Below, in pieces: positions 24,201 to 35,809 of a DNA stretch of 64,000 nucleotides. The notes beneath the pieces were generated by a model. The model did not search any database. It was not told where the DNA came from and worked only from the letters and a program-made list of their open reading frames with translations. Source of the DNA: Litsea cubeba (lineage: Eukaryota; Streptophyta; Magnoliopsida; Laurales; Lauraceae); the NCBI GenBank assembly GCA_012931725.1, contig CM022944.1:15427274-15491273 (forward strand), written 5' to 3'. Numbering within the stretch: the first letter of the stretch is position 1; the number at the start of each line of letters is the position of its first letter. The translations under genes were made by a program, and so were the position numbers.

Positions 24201-25061
24201 TGGCCCTTCGCTCAATGGGGGCTGGACATTGTGGGGCCTCTCCACCGAGCTCCAGGGAACAAGAGATGGCTGATAGTTGCTACGGACTACTTCACAAAGT
24301 GGATAGAAGCTGAGCCGCTGTCCTCCATCACTGATAAGGACTCCCGGAACTTCGTGTGGAAGAACATCATAACGAGGTTCGGCATCCCCAAGACCTTGAT
24401 TTCGGACAACGGGACTCAGTTTGACTCCAAATCCTTCAGAGACTTCTGCCAAGAGCATGGCATCAGAAACCATTACTCCACTCCGGCATATCCACAGAGC
24501 AATGGCCAGGCCGAAATTTCTAACAAGGTAATCCTGGACGGCCTGAAGAAGCGGTTAGACAAGGCAAAAGGGAGATGGGTAGAAGAGCTTCCTAGCGTGT
24601 TGTGGGCATACAGAACGACTCCAAGGCGATCCACCTCGGCGACACCTTTCTCTCTGGCCTATGGGATGGAGGCGGTCATTCCCTTAGAAATCAGCCTCCC
24701 CACACTGAGGACAGAGTTGGTCGACCAGGGCCGAAACGAGACAAACTGGGCAATGGAGCTGGACCTAGCGGACGAGTGTCGAGAAGCAGCAGCCCTACGA
24801 CTGACTGACTATCAGCAGCGGCTAGCTAGAGGGTACAATGAAAAAGTCAGAGAAAGAAGTTTCTCCGTAGGAGAGCTGGTTCTGAAAAAGACCCTGCCAG
24901 CTGACAAAGATCCGAATGAAGGAAAATTGGCCCCGAACTGGCACGGCCCGTTCAGGGTGGTCTCACTGGCAAGACGATCATCCTACAAGCTCGAAGACTT
25001 AGAAGGCAAGCCGTTGCCGAGGCCATGGAATGCATCCCACTTAAAGAAATTCTATTTTTAA
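21229..25061 (+). pseudogene. pol: pol, family 2: protease, RT, RNase H, second RNase H, integrase
   Basis: Protease near 21300-21560 with VDPGSS instead of D-S/T-G. Reverse transcriptase near 21960-22640 with YIDDMVVKS. RNase H near 22800-23190. A second archaeal-type RNase H near 23340-23720 (AFVDGSSTS, NNEAEYEALIAGL, VFSDSQLV, THADALANLA). Integrase near 23990-25061 with GLDIVGP, SDNGTQF and GQAEI as the catalytic positions, ending in HLKKFYF. Broken by TAG at 21855, a frameshift near 22508, TGA near 22792, TAG near 23182 and 23213, a +1 change near 24046 and a 2-bp loss near 24145. Several stops fit C-to-T or G-to-A change of CAG/CAA/TGG codons. Not functional. Confidence 0.88.
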
Positions 25062-27016
25062 AGATGTAACATGAGTCTCAGAATCAATGAAAGTAGCGTT
25101 TGCCCTGTCATCAATCTGTGTCATCTCTCCTTATCTGAGTTCGGCAGTTTTGGGTCCCTGACCCTGGAAGAGACTTCGGATTCATACATCCAGTCGCTTC
25201 CTAAATTTTGGGTCCCTGACCCTGGAAAAGGCTTCGGATTCATACATCCGGTCGTTTCCTAAAGTTTGGGTCCTTGACCCTGGAAAAGGCTTCGGATTCA
25301 TACATCCGATCGTTTCCTAAAGTTTGGGTCCCTGACCCCGGAAAAGGCTTCAGATTCATACATCCGGTCGTTTCCTAAAGTTTGGGTCCCTGACCCTGGA
25401 AAAGGCTTCGGAATCATACATCCGGTCGTTTCCTAAAGTTTGGATCCCTGACCCTGGAAAAGGCTTCGGATTCATACATCCGGTCGTTTCCTAAAGTTTG
25501 GGTTCCTAACCCTGGAAGAGGCTTCGGATTCATACATCCAGTCGCTTCCTAAATTCCGGGTTCATACACCCCTCGAGATCGTTCCCGAACTCAGGCTCGC
25601 GCAGCCGAAACCCTCGAGACTCTAGGTTCGTCTCGGCAAATGACAGACCGTCTCGGCCAATGGCGGTCCATTTCGGCCAACGACAGTCTTCGAAAAAGAA
25701 AGAGCAGTGCAAGCACTGGAGTGCAGAAAAGCAGCACAAAAATACAAATATCGCAAAACAGTACAAGAAAAGCAAAGAAGAAATACACAGAAATACTGTA
25801 CACAGATTATATGATCAGAAAGCTTGTTCTTTTTATTTATTGTAATTACTTCATTACAAGGATTACAGAAAAGGAAACAAAGTACAGAAAGGAGGCTCGC
25901 ACTCCTCTAGAAACAAAAAAGAAATGAAAACTCTGGGAGGCTCTGATCTTCACTAACTCTTCAGTCCGGTCTCCAGCGTCTTGAGCTCTTCAACGCCCTT
26001 TAGATTGCAAGCTTGAAGACTCCGAACCTCGCTGGTCCGCTGTTTGGAGACTTTGGGGGACTCTGAATCTCACTGAGCTCTACAATACCCTTTGGTTGGT
26101 TAGACCAAAGTTTGCAAAAAAGAGCCCCTCGGTCCAAGGACCTCTCGATCCTGCCCGCTGCTTGGAGGTCTTGATATCCCACAAGAAGATCTGCAGCATG
26201 ATTTCACGCAGAGCCCTTTGGGATGAAAATAAGACCCCCAAATGCGCGGGGCACCACCAACCCACGACTGCAGAGATTCCCATGCAGCCGCGTCGGATAG
26301 GGTTGGCCGTGGACCCGCGTTCAGAGAGCGCGTAGTCCACGAGGATCGTCTTCAGAGAGCGCGCAGACTACGACAGACTGTCCCCCCCAGAGGAAGCCGT
26401 CTTCTGGCGCAAGGGTTCCACCCGGGTCAAAGGTTCCTAAAGTTCTACAAAGCATGGCTGCCAGGTTGGTTAACGAGAAGAGACAGGCTCCTATGTTTAG
26501 ACAGGCTCCCATGTTTGTATGAATATTAAGATGCCCTGGTTCTTTTTTTTTTCTCCTATGGCGAGCTTGCCACTCCTATTTATAGGAAGAAGAAAGGCCC
26601 GGTCTTCAAAGGAAATTATAAGGCGAGGTCTCCCACGCCTTACGTGAGGTGCATGTCTTCCTACATGCTGACCGGCGGTTCCGATGGCGCCACGTGGAGC
26701 CATCCGCTCGTTTTCCTCATTGGCCATACCGCCACACTTACTGCTATTTATGGTCTTCAGAATACGGAGAATCAGCACAGATAACTACGAAGATCGTTCG
26801 GTACTCTCTCCAACTCAAGGCTCACACGTCACGTCACATTAAAGGCACTCAGCCGGACTCAAGCGTAAAAGAGTCGAACTCAAAAAAGAAAGGGAAAGAT
26901 AGAAAATGTACAAGTAAAGGAGCTCTGTTTTTCATTAAAGACAAAGGATGTTACAGGGCTGAAAGTTACATGCTAAAGATAGAAAGGAAAAGTTACAAAG
27001 AGCAAGAAAGATATAA
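25062..27016. other. Non-coding 3' zone of family 2
   Basis: No gene is supported. It starts with a 58-bp tandem array, followed by unique sequence. A TATTTATA at 26578-26585 reads TATAAATA on the minus strand and could be a second antisense promoter, but no convincing product follows. Two related stretches of about 115 bp lie at 25930-26180. The pol and antisense-gene transcripts converge here. Confidence 0.6.
25149..25554. repeat. Tandem array, seven units of 58 bp
   Basis: Units start TTTGGGTCCCTGACCCTGGA and end TTTCCTAAAG; starts at about 25149, 25207, 25265, 25323, 25381, 25439 and 25497. The middle units are nearly identical and the end units diverge, consistent with unequal-exchange turnover. 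Confidence 0.95.
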
Positions 27017-29444
27017 CTACTGCGGCTTCGGCGACTCCACCAGTATGATCACCGTCTCTGATGGACCGTCGGTTTCGGCTACGACCGTAGCCTTGTCTGA
27101 TGCTTCACCAGCAGGAGGGGCAGAAGGAGCGTCGCCCTGAGGCGCGACCGGGGCATCACCGGCAGACGGAACAGTTAGAGCGCCATCCGAGACAGGATTA
27201 GCTGCCGGGGCATGGACTGGGGCACTCTCGCCCAAGGGTGCGGAGCTCGGCTCAGGGACTGGGTCGGCGTACTTCGGCAAGTTTTGGTAGATCGGGTGGT
27301 CCTCGGGAACTCCTGCACGCCTCAGTGCGGCCAAGCACCCTTCCTCGAACAGAATGGAGGTGATCTCCTCCACTTGCTTCTCATACTCCTCAGTGGCCTG
27401 GTCCACCCCCTTCTGAAAGGAAGATTGAGCCTCGGACAGCAAAGAAGCCTTGAGCCCGGCATTCTCCTTCTTCAGCTCAGCATTCTCTTTCTTCAACTTC
27501 TCAATTTCGGCACGCCCAGCCAGCACTTCGCAGCGCTGCCTCGTCGACTCAGCCGCCGATTCGGACCTCGTTCTTGCCGGCTCCGACTCCAGCTCGGCAA
27601 TCCTCTTGGTCTTCGTCCAGATATCACCCTTTAGCTGATGGTTCTTCGACGTAAGATCAGTAACACTGACCAGAGCTACTTCCAGCTGTGTGGTCGCCTC
27701 GGCGCTACTTTTCTTCAGCTCCTCCAGTTCCTTCCTCAGCTTTTCCCTCTCAGACTCCAGCTGGGTGACCTTCACGACGTTCTTGTCGCTCCTTTCCATC
27801 ACCACAAGGAGCCTCTGCACGTTCTGCAAAAAAAAAAGGTAAGTCAGACGTAAGTAGCCGAACTGAAGCACTTGAAGGAAGGCATTGAAGATACTTACCA
27901 AGAGGCCAGCTTGGATCGCCGAGATCAGTAGACTTTCACTGTCATACTTCGCGTGCAATTCCATGTCACGCGGCAAGGCGCAAGCTTTTGCAAGGGCTCC
28001 AATGACGTCGGAGTTCCCCAGCACCCGGTCCTCGATGTTTAGAGGCTTTCCGGGCTGCGTCTCCATCTTGGGTCTCCATGCCGCTGGGGCAGTTCGGGAT
28101 CCGGAAGCCGATCCGGACCCTTGCCATACCGAGACGGTGAGCTCGCGAGCCGCCCCGCCAGTCACCTTGCTAGCCGGCGCACTCTTCTCAGGTGGAGCCT
28201 TACCCCCGGAGCTCGCACAGGTGTCTTACCCTTCGGAGGCTGTTCAGCCCCTGAGTCCTTCTCACCCGCCTTGGACCTCTTCCTGGGCGGGGACCCCTCC
28301 CTCGGGCAATCCGGTGAGCGTCTCCGCGCTCCCTCGCTCGGTGCGGTGGCAGGAGCGGAAGTGACAGCAGCACCCCCCGAGCTCGAAGCCACGCGGGTGC
28401 TGGCAAACGATGGTGTCGCAGAAGAAGAGGATCCGCGCCTGAACTTGGCCGCCAGATCCTTGGTCCCAGGCACTCTTGAGCCTCCCTCCATTCCTTCCTC
28501 CTGGTCGAACGAATAAGCGTCTACTATCTCCCTTAAGTTTGGCGACCCCGAGGTAGAAGAAGTGGATGCCTCAGAGCCAGACGCAGCTCGGCTCGCGGCA
28601 GGGTCGATCAAAGGAACCCTGGCAGGCACGGCCAAGGTGACAGGAGGATGATCAGGCTGCGGCTCGTCCTCCGGAGCTGCTCCGATTCTCTTGTAGTGGC
28701 CGCGGTACCTCGGCGTATACCCCAGCAGCTTCCAGGCCGATCTGGTCTCGTGCCCTTTGTATCTCTCGACCTTCTTGTGGTCGTCAACGTTCTTCCTCCA
28801 GCCTTCGCTCATAGCCCGGCGTCGCCTCGCGTGCAGTTCTGCACCGCAAACAACAAGAATATCAGCTCGGCAACATAAAGGTTGAGCAAAATAAACAGAG
28901 AAAAGAAGCAGTATTTACTTGGGACGGCCCCGAGGTGGCGAGGGACCATCAGTCTCTTGTCCTCACCAGCGCCGAATTCCCAATCCCCCGACACACAGAA
29001 GAGGTCTTCCTCGGCGTTCTTACTGGAATCCTCCAAGGCCAGGACGAAGCCTCTTCGACGCTGCTTCACCCGGAGATAATAACTGTCTCCCCCAGCCTTG
29101 CAGATGTCATAGACGTCCTCGATGTGATGGACACCCAGGTTGGTCCCTAAGATCTCGTTTAGTTTTGCCGTGCCCATGATGACTTTGAAGCCATTGGGCA
29201 TCAGCTGGCACGGGGTAATCGACCAGACGCTAAGGCAGGCCCTAACCAGGGGGTGCAGAGGAAATCTAACCCCGCCCTCGATCACGGAGATTAGAGGGAA
29301 CGACATCCAGCCGTAGGACCAGCCACACGTGGCGTAGTCGATGGGATCCGCCGGCCTGAGGCGGACTCCCTCCGGGATGTTGTAAGTAGCCCTAAACCTA
29401 GCTATGCCCTCATCTGTATCTAACCGAAACCTAGGGGTGCCCAT
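27017..29444 (-). pseudogene. Antisense three-exon gene, Transposase_28-like, family 2
   Basis: Proposed exons: 28919-29444, 27899-28838, 27017-27823, with GT..AG introns (intron 1 phase 1, intron 2 phase 0). The coding sum is 2273 nt, one short of 758 codons, agreeing with one frameshift at a C5 run near 28203-28207. Exon 1 (FRATYNIPEGVRLRPADP, then WMSFPLISVIEGGVRFPLHP) resembles the 'putative gypsy-type transposon' family (Transposase_28), common in antisense orientation in plant Ty3/gypsy elements. Exon 2 is Ser/Pro-rich with a basic patch; exon 3 begins with a long coiled coil (ELEELKKSSAEATTQLEVAL) and ends Ala/Pro-rich. Function unknown. It has its own TATA box and converges on pol. 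Domain name is from recall of the family, not a search. Confidence 0.68.
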
Positions 29445-29942
29445 GTCTAAAAGAAGAAGATAGCGGAAAGAAACCCTAAAGGTGGAGAAACCCTAAAAAA
29501 CCAGACAGGGGCGCGAAGTTACTTACAGAAACAGGAGGGCGAGTCAAGAATAGGTCTGGGCGCGTCCTACGATTGTCCTCTCCAGAGAGATCTCGAAGAG
29601 CAGAGCAGAAATCGAAGGCAAGGGCAAAGGAAATCAAAAAAAAAAAAGAAAGAAAGAAGATGACCCTATTTATAGAAAGGAAACCCTCTTTGGGTGCCAC
29701 TTTCGAATTCGAAGAGACGGGTTCGCAATCCGCGCCTGTTCCATCAATGAGACAGCCCAATCAGTGAAGAAGCTACACGTGTAGCCGTCGGTTCGCTTCC
29801 CAGGACGGACAGGACGAAGCATTTATTACCTCAGAAAAGTTGAAGCGACATCAAGCAATGATCGCTGCATCTCCAGACGGGTTCTCTAGCTTCTGACCCC
29901 TAAAGGCTAAGACGCTTAAGAGGTCACAAGCTAGGGGGCAAT
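29445..29942 (-). promoter_or_regulatory. Promoter region of family-2 antisense gene
   Basis: No gene. TATTTATA at 29667-29674 is TATAAATA on the minus strand, about 220 bp upstream of the ATG at 29444. The region ends at the purine tract before the LTR. Confidence 0.55.
29929..29942 (+). other. Polypurine tract, family 2
   Basis: AAGCTAGGGGGCAAT directly precedes the 3' LTR start TGTGTGGGG. Confidence 0.75.
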
Positions 29943-30811
29943 TGTGTGGGGAGATTCCCAAAGCTCCAGGATTACACTAATCACGGCCATCAGATGGGAC
30001 TAAGCATTCTCACGTGCCATTCGCGTGGCACCAGACTCATCTCGGCCACCAGGGTAGGGTCCTCAGCCGAAGTCAGACAGGACCTGGCCGCTAGCGCCGA
30101 GCTCGGCTACCCAGGTGCCCACCTCGGCTAAAAGCTTGACCTCGGCCAAAGGAGCCGGGACGAAAGCCGAAGCAAGAGAGAATCTCCACTCGCGCCCCTC
30201 GCCCGCCACGCCATCGGACACGTGGAGGAATAGGGGCGCGAGCCAGTGAGACAGATGCGACATCCAGCTGTCCACAATCTTCGCCAGATCACTGACAAGG
30301 CGGCATCCAGCGGCTGAAGCCAAATCAGGGCAAGGCCCGAGGGTGGATCCGATAGTACCTATACCGCCAAAGGCGTCCAACACGATCTGGCCCAACATGA
30401 CGTGTATTTAATGCGATGTGTGCTGATCCGACTGGCATTAAATGCAAAGTGGGCTGGAATGGACCGCATTTATTACTTTGTGGGCTGATGATGACTTCCC
30501 TATCAAATCATGGGACTCACGCCAAAATATCATCCAAAGGTATCGTCCAGTTCTCTATAAATAGAACCTCATTTCACATGCAAGGTACACATCAACCCAT
30601 ACTTGAGAGTCGTTACTCTACCTCTTTTCTCCCTCTCCTTCCTTTGTTCCAGTTCACTTACTGACTTAGGCATCGGAGAGCCTTGCGCCGCTCAGGCCAA
30701 GGTCCTCTGACCGTTTGCTCTTCCCTTTTGAGGCAGCGGGTTATCTTCTTCATTTGGATAAGTCTTGTAAGGCACCCCGATTATTGTGGGTCATATTTTT
30801 CTGCACCTACA
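29943..30811 (+). repeat. 3' LTR, family 2
   Basis: Begins TGTGTGGGGAGATTCCC, ends CTGCACCTACA. About 97% identical to 18389-19266 by eye. TATA box at 30556-30563. Confidence 0.92.
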
Positions 30812-30816
30812 AAGAT

Positions 30817-31102
30817 CACTTTAAAGGTGGACCTAAATTCTGATTGGAAATAAATGAGGAATATTGAATCTAAGCAGTTTGGATTCCTCAAATTGGCTCT
30901 GGTGATGGATTTATAATTAGTTGGGCATTAGAGAATGATCGAATGCAAAACATGAGTTGATATGGAGTTCAGTTTTTAAAGATTTTATTTAACGTTTTTT
31001 TCCCATGGATCTTAATACATAACAATTCTTGGTCAAATGGGTTGCAATGTTTTTATCAATAGCCCACCAAGAATTTTATATATTTATATATATAATATAA
31101 AG
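30817..31102. other. Host intergenic DNA, no gene seen
   Basis: AT-rich unique sequence continuing from 18383 across the family-2 insertion. No reading frame or repeat recognised. Confidence 0.45.
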
Positions 31103-31396
31103 AAATTCTCAAAAACTCCCTTATCTCAAAAGGGTAGTTTTTGCCTCTATCTAATAGCCAATCTATAAAAGATCTACCTTTGTAGGAGAATGTTTAGGAG
31201 AGATAATGGATTAAGTGTATTCATTAATGACATGTTTCACACTTTCATTGACTAAAAGATGGGCATTTATTTGTGAAAAATGCCCAAGGAACTTTGTAGT
31301 GTAACTATATATATATATTAAAATACTAACAAATCATTGGCTATTAGATAGGGGCATAAACTCCCCTTTTGAGATAGAGGAGTTTTTGAGATTTTT
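31103..31396. mobile_element. MITE-like element with about 60-bp inverted ends
   Basis: AAATTCTCAAAAACTCCC...CTATCTAATAGCCAAT (31103-31162) is the imperfect inverse of 31336-31396. The interior is about 170 bp and non-coding. It sits in TA-rich DNA, so the target duplication is unclear and the superfamily is not assigned. Confidence 0.65.
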
Positions 31397-31414
31397 CCTA
31401 TATATATATATGCG

Positions 31415-31669
31415 CTTTTATAAAAAAGAAGGGTTCTCCTAACCTGCAACTTATATTATCCTAAGCTGAAACAATTTGCAAAATCATCTCCATCATAAAC
31501 TGCCTCAATTCATCTTCACCAAAATCAAAATAAATCAAATCAAAACTAGATTTTACCGTTCCATCAGGCCAAAAATAGATATAGTCGACTTTTATTAGTG
31601 GGACCAACATTGTTTTAGCTTAGGATAACATAAGTTGCAGCTTATGAGAGCCCTCCTCTTTATAAAACT
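31415..31669. mobile_element. Second MITE-like element with about 55-bp inverted ends
   Basis: The left end contains GCAACTTATATTATCCTAAG, the right end its near-inverse CTTAGGATAACATAAGTTGC, with TTTATAAA outside both. About 255 bp, non-coding. It lies 18 bp from the previous MITE, in a TA-rich gap. Confidence 0.65.
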
Positions 31670-32341
31670 ATATGCAGTTTTTATATATAGCCCCTCCAAG
31701 ATTTTTTCTAAAGGAAAATCTCTCTGGGTCACCCCTTATTTAAGGCATGTTTGTTTGCATAGAATATATAAGGATTCATGATCAAATAAGTTCTATTGAA
31801 GGAATATTAATAAAAACGTGAGTGGGGAAGGATATGAGGAGAGTGATAAAGGATATAAGGTGAACATGTGAAGGAGGACCTTGACTTTTTTAGGATTTGA
31901 TTTATTAGGGTGATGGCAAGACATCATTTCCCATCTTCGTTTAATTCCATTTAGATAAAAGGAAAATTTATTTCATGGTAATTTTTGTCTTCACCTTGAT
32001 TCTTTATTTTTAACCAGCTATAGGGACCCAATGTCTTGGAATTCCCAGATACTCAATTACATGAAACATGACAGGAAATTTCAGAACATTGTAAATGTTA
32101 GATTTTAGTGTTTTATTACATTGACACAAATGAGTATGTACAAGAGAATAATTCCGAGTGGATTTACCAAAAGTATTGTTTTATATTGTTAAATTCAATC
32201 ATAATGTGATAAAAAGTCGTAAGCTATGCTCTGATCCAATTAGTTTGGTCAGCTTATAAAAGTTCTATGAATTATCAATTATGTTGACATTGTGATTGTT
32301 CGATATGACTCACATATTATAAAATATCAGTATGTCACCTC
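31670..32341. other. AT-rich host DNA, no gene seen
   Basis: No coding frame or clear repeat. ATAGCCCCTCCAAGATTTT near 31687 resembles ATAGCCCACCAAGAATTTT near 31063, so the two MITEs may sit inside an older duplicated or mobile sequence. Confidence 0.4.
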
Positions 32342-33355
32342 AAGGCTGTCAAAGGGCCGAGCCCGGGCCGGGCTGGGGTAAGCCCTTACCCTACCCTCAT
32401 GTATGCGGGCCGAACTTAGGTCAAGTCAAAGCCCTCGGAGCCCACGGCGGGCCTACAGTATCGAAGCCCTTACCCTACCCTCAAGGGTCAGGGCCGGGCT
32501 AGGGTCGGACCAGGGCCAAAAGAAATGATTATTTTTTTAATATTATCATATATAATAATTCTTCTATGCACGAAACAAGCTACTTCATCATTTTATAAAG
32601 ATATTAGTTATGATTAAATGAAATAAGGTAATATGATAGTATTGTGACATGAAACTAGGAAATACATTTTTAAATACCTTAACACACTAGCAATAGTTAC
32701 ATAGTTTAAATAATGTGCTCGGCTTTGTTTATTTTCAGGCTATTATTAAGATTGTCGCAGCAGCTGAAGTTTTGCTAGTTGTTGCCTTTTTTACTAGTTC
32801 ATGTTCTATATATTTTTATAAAGCAATAATGTGAACCATGAGAACATGTTTGGCAAGTCGTGTCTGATTCAATTAGAATCAAATATTTCATTGAATAATA
32901 TGTCTGTGTTGGCATTGAATAATATGTCCGTGTTGGGCAAACATAGAATCAAATATATCATTCAAATGATAACATAGAATTAAATATAGGTGGCATTATT
33001 GTGATCTATGGGGATATCTTTCTAAGACTTGGTTATTATTGTTTGACAAAATATTAAGTCCCTATCATTAATTGCTAATTAGAGGAGTTCTTTGTATTTT
33101 TTTGTAAATCTCTCTCTCTATATATATATTATACATATTATTTATCTTATATATTAATAGATAAAGGGCCGGGCCGGACTCCCTCGGGCTAGCTAAGTCA
33201 AGCCCTAGCTCGACCCTTAAGGTTGCGGGCTTTTCAAAATTGGGCCCTACCCTACCCTCAGGCTTTAGGACAAAAAGAAAAGCCCTCACTTTGAGGGCTT
33301 TTGCGGGGCGAACAGGGCCGGGCCCCCTCATCAAAGGGCCGAATTGACAGCCCTA
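32342..33355. mobile_element. Candidate non-autonomous hAT-like element
   Basis: Outer ends AAGGCTGTCAAAGGGCCGAG and, from the right, AGGGCTGTCAATTCGGCCC are inverse. GC-rich subterminal blocks with CCCTACCCTACC... and GGGCCGGGC motifs flank an AT-rich centre of about 650 bp. AGGGCTGTCAA is hAT-like, but no 8-bp target duplication is apparent, so it may be old or composite. Confidence 0.5.
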
Positions 33356-33579
33356 CTCATATGGTTAGATACTTTGAGTCGTACGCAACAACAGTAACCA
33401 ATGCATTCCAGCCCAAAAATTTCATGCGGACTCATGAGATAGGTTGACAACTTGACATACACATGCACTTTAAGTAAAATACACAGTTGCCAAAATGGGA
33501 AGCCAGGCCCAGGAGAACCAAATGTGCTAGTTGACTCATTTTGTAAAGTCTTCTTTTATGATATTTATTTAAACATTAA
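33356..33579. other. Host DNA, no gene seen
   Basis: Short unique stretch between the hAT-like candidate and the next nested transposon cluster. Confidence 0.4.
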
Positions 33580-33939
33580 GGGCCCGTTTGAATGTTTATA
33601 TAATAAAATATTTATAAATTTAAATATTGTAAGAATAAAATAGTATGGATTAGAATAATATAATATTAAAATATCGTAATATTCTTCTTGTTTGGCCATT
33701 TTTAAAGAACATTACAAATTTTAAATGGAATTGTTTGGAAAGTTCTACAATTAAAGTAAATTATAGGGAAAACTACGGGAAAAATCCTCATAGTGAGCCA
33801 TGAGTAAGAAACCCACCCAGTAGAAGTTTAGAAACGAGGGCCCCTTCCGGTTTTTTTTTTAGATATCGATGTAGTCGATATCGACAATTTTGGCGGTTAT
33901 ACAAAAACCGCAAGAAACCCCCTTGATGCTGGAACAGAA

Positions 33940-34352
33940 AAAATAGTCGATAGCGACAACATTAAGTTGTTGATATCGACTAGTTTATCAGTGAGTTGAA
34001 TTAAGAGTTGAAAGTCAACTGCTGCTTGAAGAGATAAAAGTTGTCGATAGCGACGACATTAGGTTGTCGATATCGACTAGTTTCATCAGTGGGTTGAATT
34101 AAAAGTTGTAAGTTAGCAGCTGCTGGAAGAGATAAAAGTTGTCGATAGCGACAACATTAGGTTGTCGATATCGACCAGTTTCATCAGTGTGGTGAATTAA
34201 AAGTTGTATGTTAGCAGCTGCTGGAAGAGATAAAAGCTGTCGATAGCGACACATTAGGTTGTCGATATCGACCAGTTTCATCAGTGGGGTGAATTAAAAG
34301 TTGTAAGTTAGCAGCTTTTGGAATAAATAAAAGTTGTCAATAGCGACAACTT
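33940..34352. repeat. Tandem array in the MULE, unit about 98 bp, four to five copies
   Basis: Each unit holds GTCGATAGCGACAACATTAG and TTGTCGATATCGACCAGTTT, both near-palindromic, then GAATTAAAAGTTG and GCAGCTGCTGGAAGAGATAA. Unit starts near 33942, 34038, 34137, 34238 and 34333. Confidence 0.88.
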
Positions 34353-35515
34353 TTATCCAATAGCTAATCAACTGTTTGCATAGTTTTATAGTGTGAATCC
34401 AACATATTAAACCCAACTTATGGTCATTAGGAATGTCCTAAAAAGCAAACACCATGGAATAACTGAATACAACATTCTCCATTTATATTAAAAAAGTTGT
34501 TAGCACCATTCACATTCCAACATTCATTACAGCCATCCAATACTTACAAAAGTAGCAAAACACAATAGATAAAAAGCTCGATTTGCAGTGTTCAAAACTA
34601 CATGGATCTCATTTACATGCTTCAAATCTACATGGAACCCATTGACATCACCAAACAACCCATTTACATCAGCAACCATACAAGTCGTTTACATCAACAA
34701 CCATACAAGTAAAAAGGCACCGCACTGGTCAAGCTTGGAACAACTCATTTACATTACAACTCCACTAAAAAATGAATGCAATCTCTTTTGGACAAGCTTA
34801 GAACAACCCATTTAGCTGGGACATAACCACTGCACTAGAGAAATTATATCTTCCAGAGGGCTGGAAAGCTGCCACTACAAAACAATGCAAGACAGCACCA
34901 CAAACAACACCCCAGCTAGAGCTGGACCAGACAGACACCACCAGCAACAGCTCAAAACAGAGAAGGGAGCTAACAAAAAATAACTGCAAGCTGTACAAAA
35001 CCATGAGACCACCTGAGATAGGCAAAACAAGGCCCAACAGAACTGCAGAACTCCATACCTCACTGAGCAGAGAGATTTACCCGGGCTGCCTCTAGACTAA
35101 CTAGAAATGGCAACTGAGCTGAGTAGAGAGAGGAGGATCTCTACAACTCGACAGAAACCAGATGCTACAAAAGAAAGAATCCCATCCATAGCTTACAACA
35201 AGAAGCTTAGATGACTGGGCTGGAAAGACTTCACTACAATTCTTTGTACAGCAGCTCCACAGCCACTACCCCAGCTAAAACTAGGCCTAAAATCATCAGC
35301 TAGCACTAAACCAAACAGCCCAAAAGTTGTTGCAAGCTGCAGAGGAGCTAGAAGCTAAACACTTGAGAAGCTCTTCCAAAAATCTACTGACATGGAAGGC
35401 AGATAACTCCACTACCCCAAGCAGGCTGACAGGAAAATTAAACCAGAGGCTAAAAGAGCACCCACTACAATGAGAAAGGCCAAACCGGACGCTGAGCAGA
35501 AACATTGGACTATCC

Positions 35516-35809
35516 CTACAGCTGGACCAAATCAGCAGCAGCTATAGGATAGCCTAACCCATCAAGATCTTCCTCCTCCGAAACCGAGGCCCCATTAAGG
35601 CTGAAATCACGATACCCAATATCGGTCCGCACCCGAACCATATGCCCATCAGAGGATCTCTGCAGAGCTGAAGAGGGATTCTCTTTTCGATCTGGGTAGT
35701 CACAAATCCGGCCAATTACTTCAACTAGGTGGTCTGTTTGTGGGGCTTCTTTCGTGGCAGAGATCGGATTGGGAGACGGGTGGGTGTTCTTTACAGAGGG
35801 GAAATGCAT
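35516..35809 (-). CDS. Small unassigned reading frame inside the MULE
   Basis: 97 codons, M to stop, inside the MULE. Acidic and Ser/Asp-rich toward the end (SVSEEEDLDGLGYP). I do not recognise the family. It may be a captured host fragment (Pack-MULE style) or chance. The sequence upstream on the same strand (36110-35810) looks like a leader with short ATG frames. Confidence 0.25.
   Translation of the reverse strand: MHFPSVKNTHPSPNPISATKEAPQTDHLVEVIGRICDYPDRKENPSSALQRSSDGHMVRVRTDIGYRDFSLNGASVSEEEDLDGLGYPIAAADLVQL

Larger units (their letters stand above)
18389..30811 (+). mobile_element. Complete Ty3/gypsy (Tat-type) retrotransposon, family 2
   Basis: Two LTRs (18389-19266, 29943-30811), a PBS two bases after the first, gag-pol, an antisense three-exon gene and a purine tract before the second LTR. 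Flanks GAGAT (18384-18388) and AAGAT (30812-30816) match at four of five bases, compatible with an aged target duplication. By hand alignment the LTRs differ at roughly 25-30 positions, mostly transitions, plus a 9-bp indel, i.e. about 3%: a fairly recent but not current insertion. Base composition is richer in G+C than family 1 and the host flank. Confidence 0.93.

Noticed and set aside
34588..35505. Several 60-80 codon frames inside the MULE
   Set aside because: Short, on both strands, repetitive composition, no domain recognised; only one was kept, at low confidence.
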